Assembly (NCBI GenBank): GCA_022574795.1
Contig: JACZRJ010000052.1
Span: 1 to 5,010 of the forward strand
DNA: 5,010 nt
Direction of reading: 5' to 3'
DNA from: Patescibacteria group bacterium
Lineage (GTDB): Bacteria; Patescibacteriota; Andersenbacteria; UBA10190
Part shown: piece by piece, positions 4,955-5,010 of the stretch
Position numbering within the stretch: the first letter of the stretch is position 1
Layout of the letters: each line of letters starts with the position of its first letter
Notes under the pieces: generated by a model
Told to the model about the DNA's origin: nothing
What the model saw: the letters and a program-made list of their open reading frames with translations, nothing else
Databases searched by the model: none
Program-made: the position numbers and the translations under genes

Positions 4955-5010
4955 TTATGTGTTGAAATTAGGCTTGTTCTCTACAATCTGACCTGTATTG
5001 GCCGTAGCCT

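Larger units (their letters stand above)
4620..5010 (+). other. Gene-free region downstream of ftsA
   Basis: These 391 bases hold no convincing gene. From left to right: the large inverted repeat (4621-4731); an orphan AGGAGG (4743-4748) with no usable start codon at SD distance; a hairpin GACGA/TCGTC (4817-4821/4825-4829) followed by TTGTTTGCTTG, and AGGCT/AGCCT (4812-4816/4852-4856) around it; a second long hairpin (4873-4911); and a promoter (4926-4954). From 4957 an ATG preceded by AGGAG (4944-4948) reads only two codons before TGA. The 59-codon frame at 4707-4886 has no SD and no recognisable content. The region ends without the start of the next gene. Confidence 0.6.

Overview
The window reads as chromosomal core DNA from a member of the Candidate Phyla Radiation (Patescibacteria), perhaps on the Parcubacteria side. 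The lineage call is inference. It rests on a small two-helix secretion-type pilin next to housekeeping genes, a bitopic surface protein with DxDxDG calcium repeats, a run ybeY-dgkA-ftsA, small proteins and frequent absence of Shine-Dalgarno (SD) sites. Every gene is on the + strand. TGA ends ybeY in the normal place, so the TGA-to-glycine code of Gracilibacteria/Absconditabacteria is not indicated.

Layout: 1-132 is the end of a HIT-family nucleotide hydrolase. 151-561 encodes a signal-peptide pilin of the VirB2/TrbC-like CPR type. 562-851 is a 290-base gap whose second half is a strongly foldable leader for rpsU (bS21, 852-1112). 1113-1380 is another gap with several hairpins. 1381-2310 encodes a membrane-anchored protein with a proline-rich cytoplasmic half and four calcium-type loops outside. 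A 75-base gap made of heptamer repeats and a nested hairpin precedes ybeY (2386-2850). dgkA (2896-3294) follows closely. A promoter-like pair lies before ftsA (3378-4619). The last 391 bases hold no convincing gene, but carry a large imperfect inverted repeat directly after the ftsA stop, a second perfect hairpin, and a good sigma70-type promoter firing out of the window, presumably towards ftsZ.

Together the genes serve translation (bS21, YbeY), envelope lipid recycling (DgkA), division (FtsA) and the cell surface (pilin, calcium-repeat protein). No defence system, mobile element or CRISPR array is visible. The most interesting signals are non-coding. In the rpsU leader the rpsU SD is buried in an 11-pair helix just downstream of a perfect, otherwise orphan SD that could drive a short upstream reading frame running into rpsU. 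The ftsA 3' region holds an RNA-like folded element of about 110 bases.
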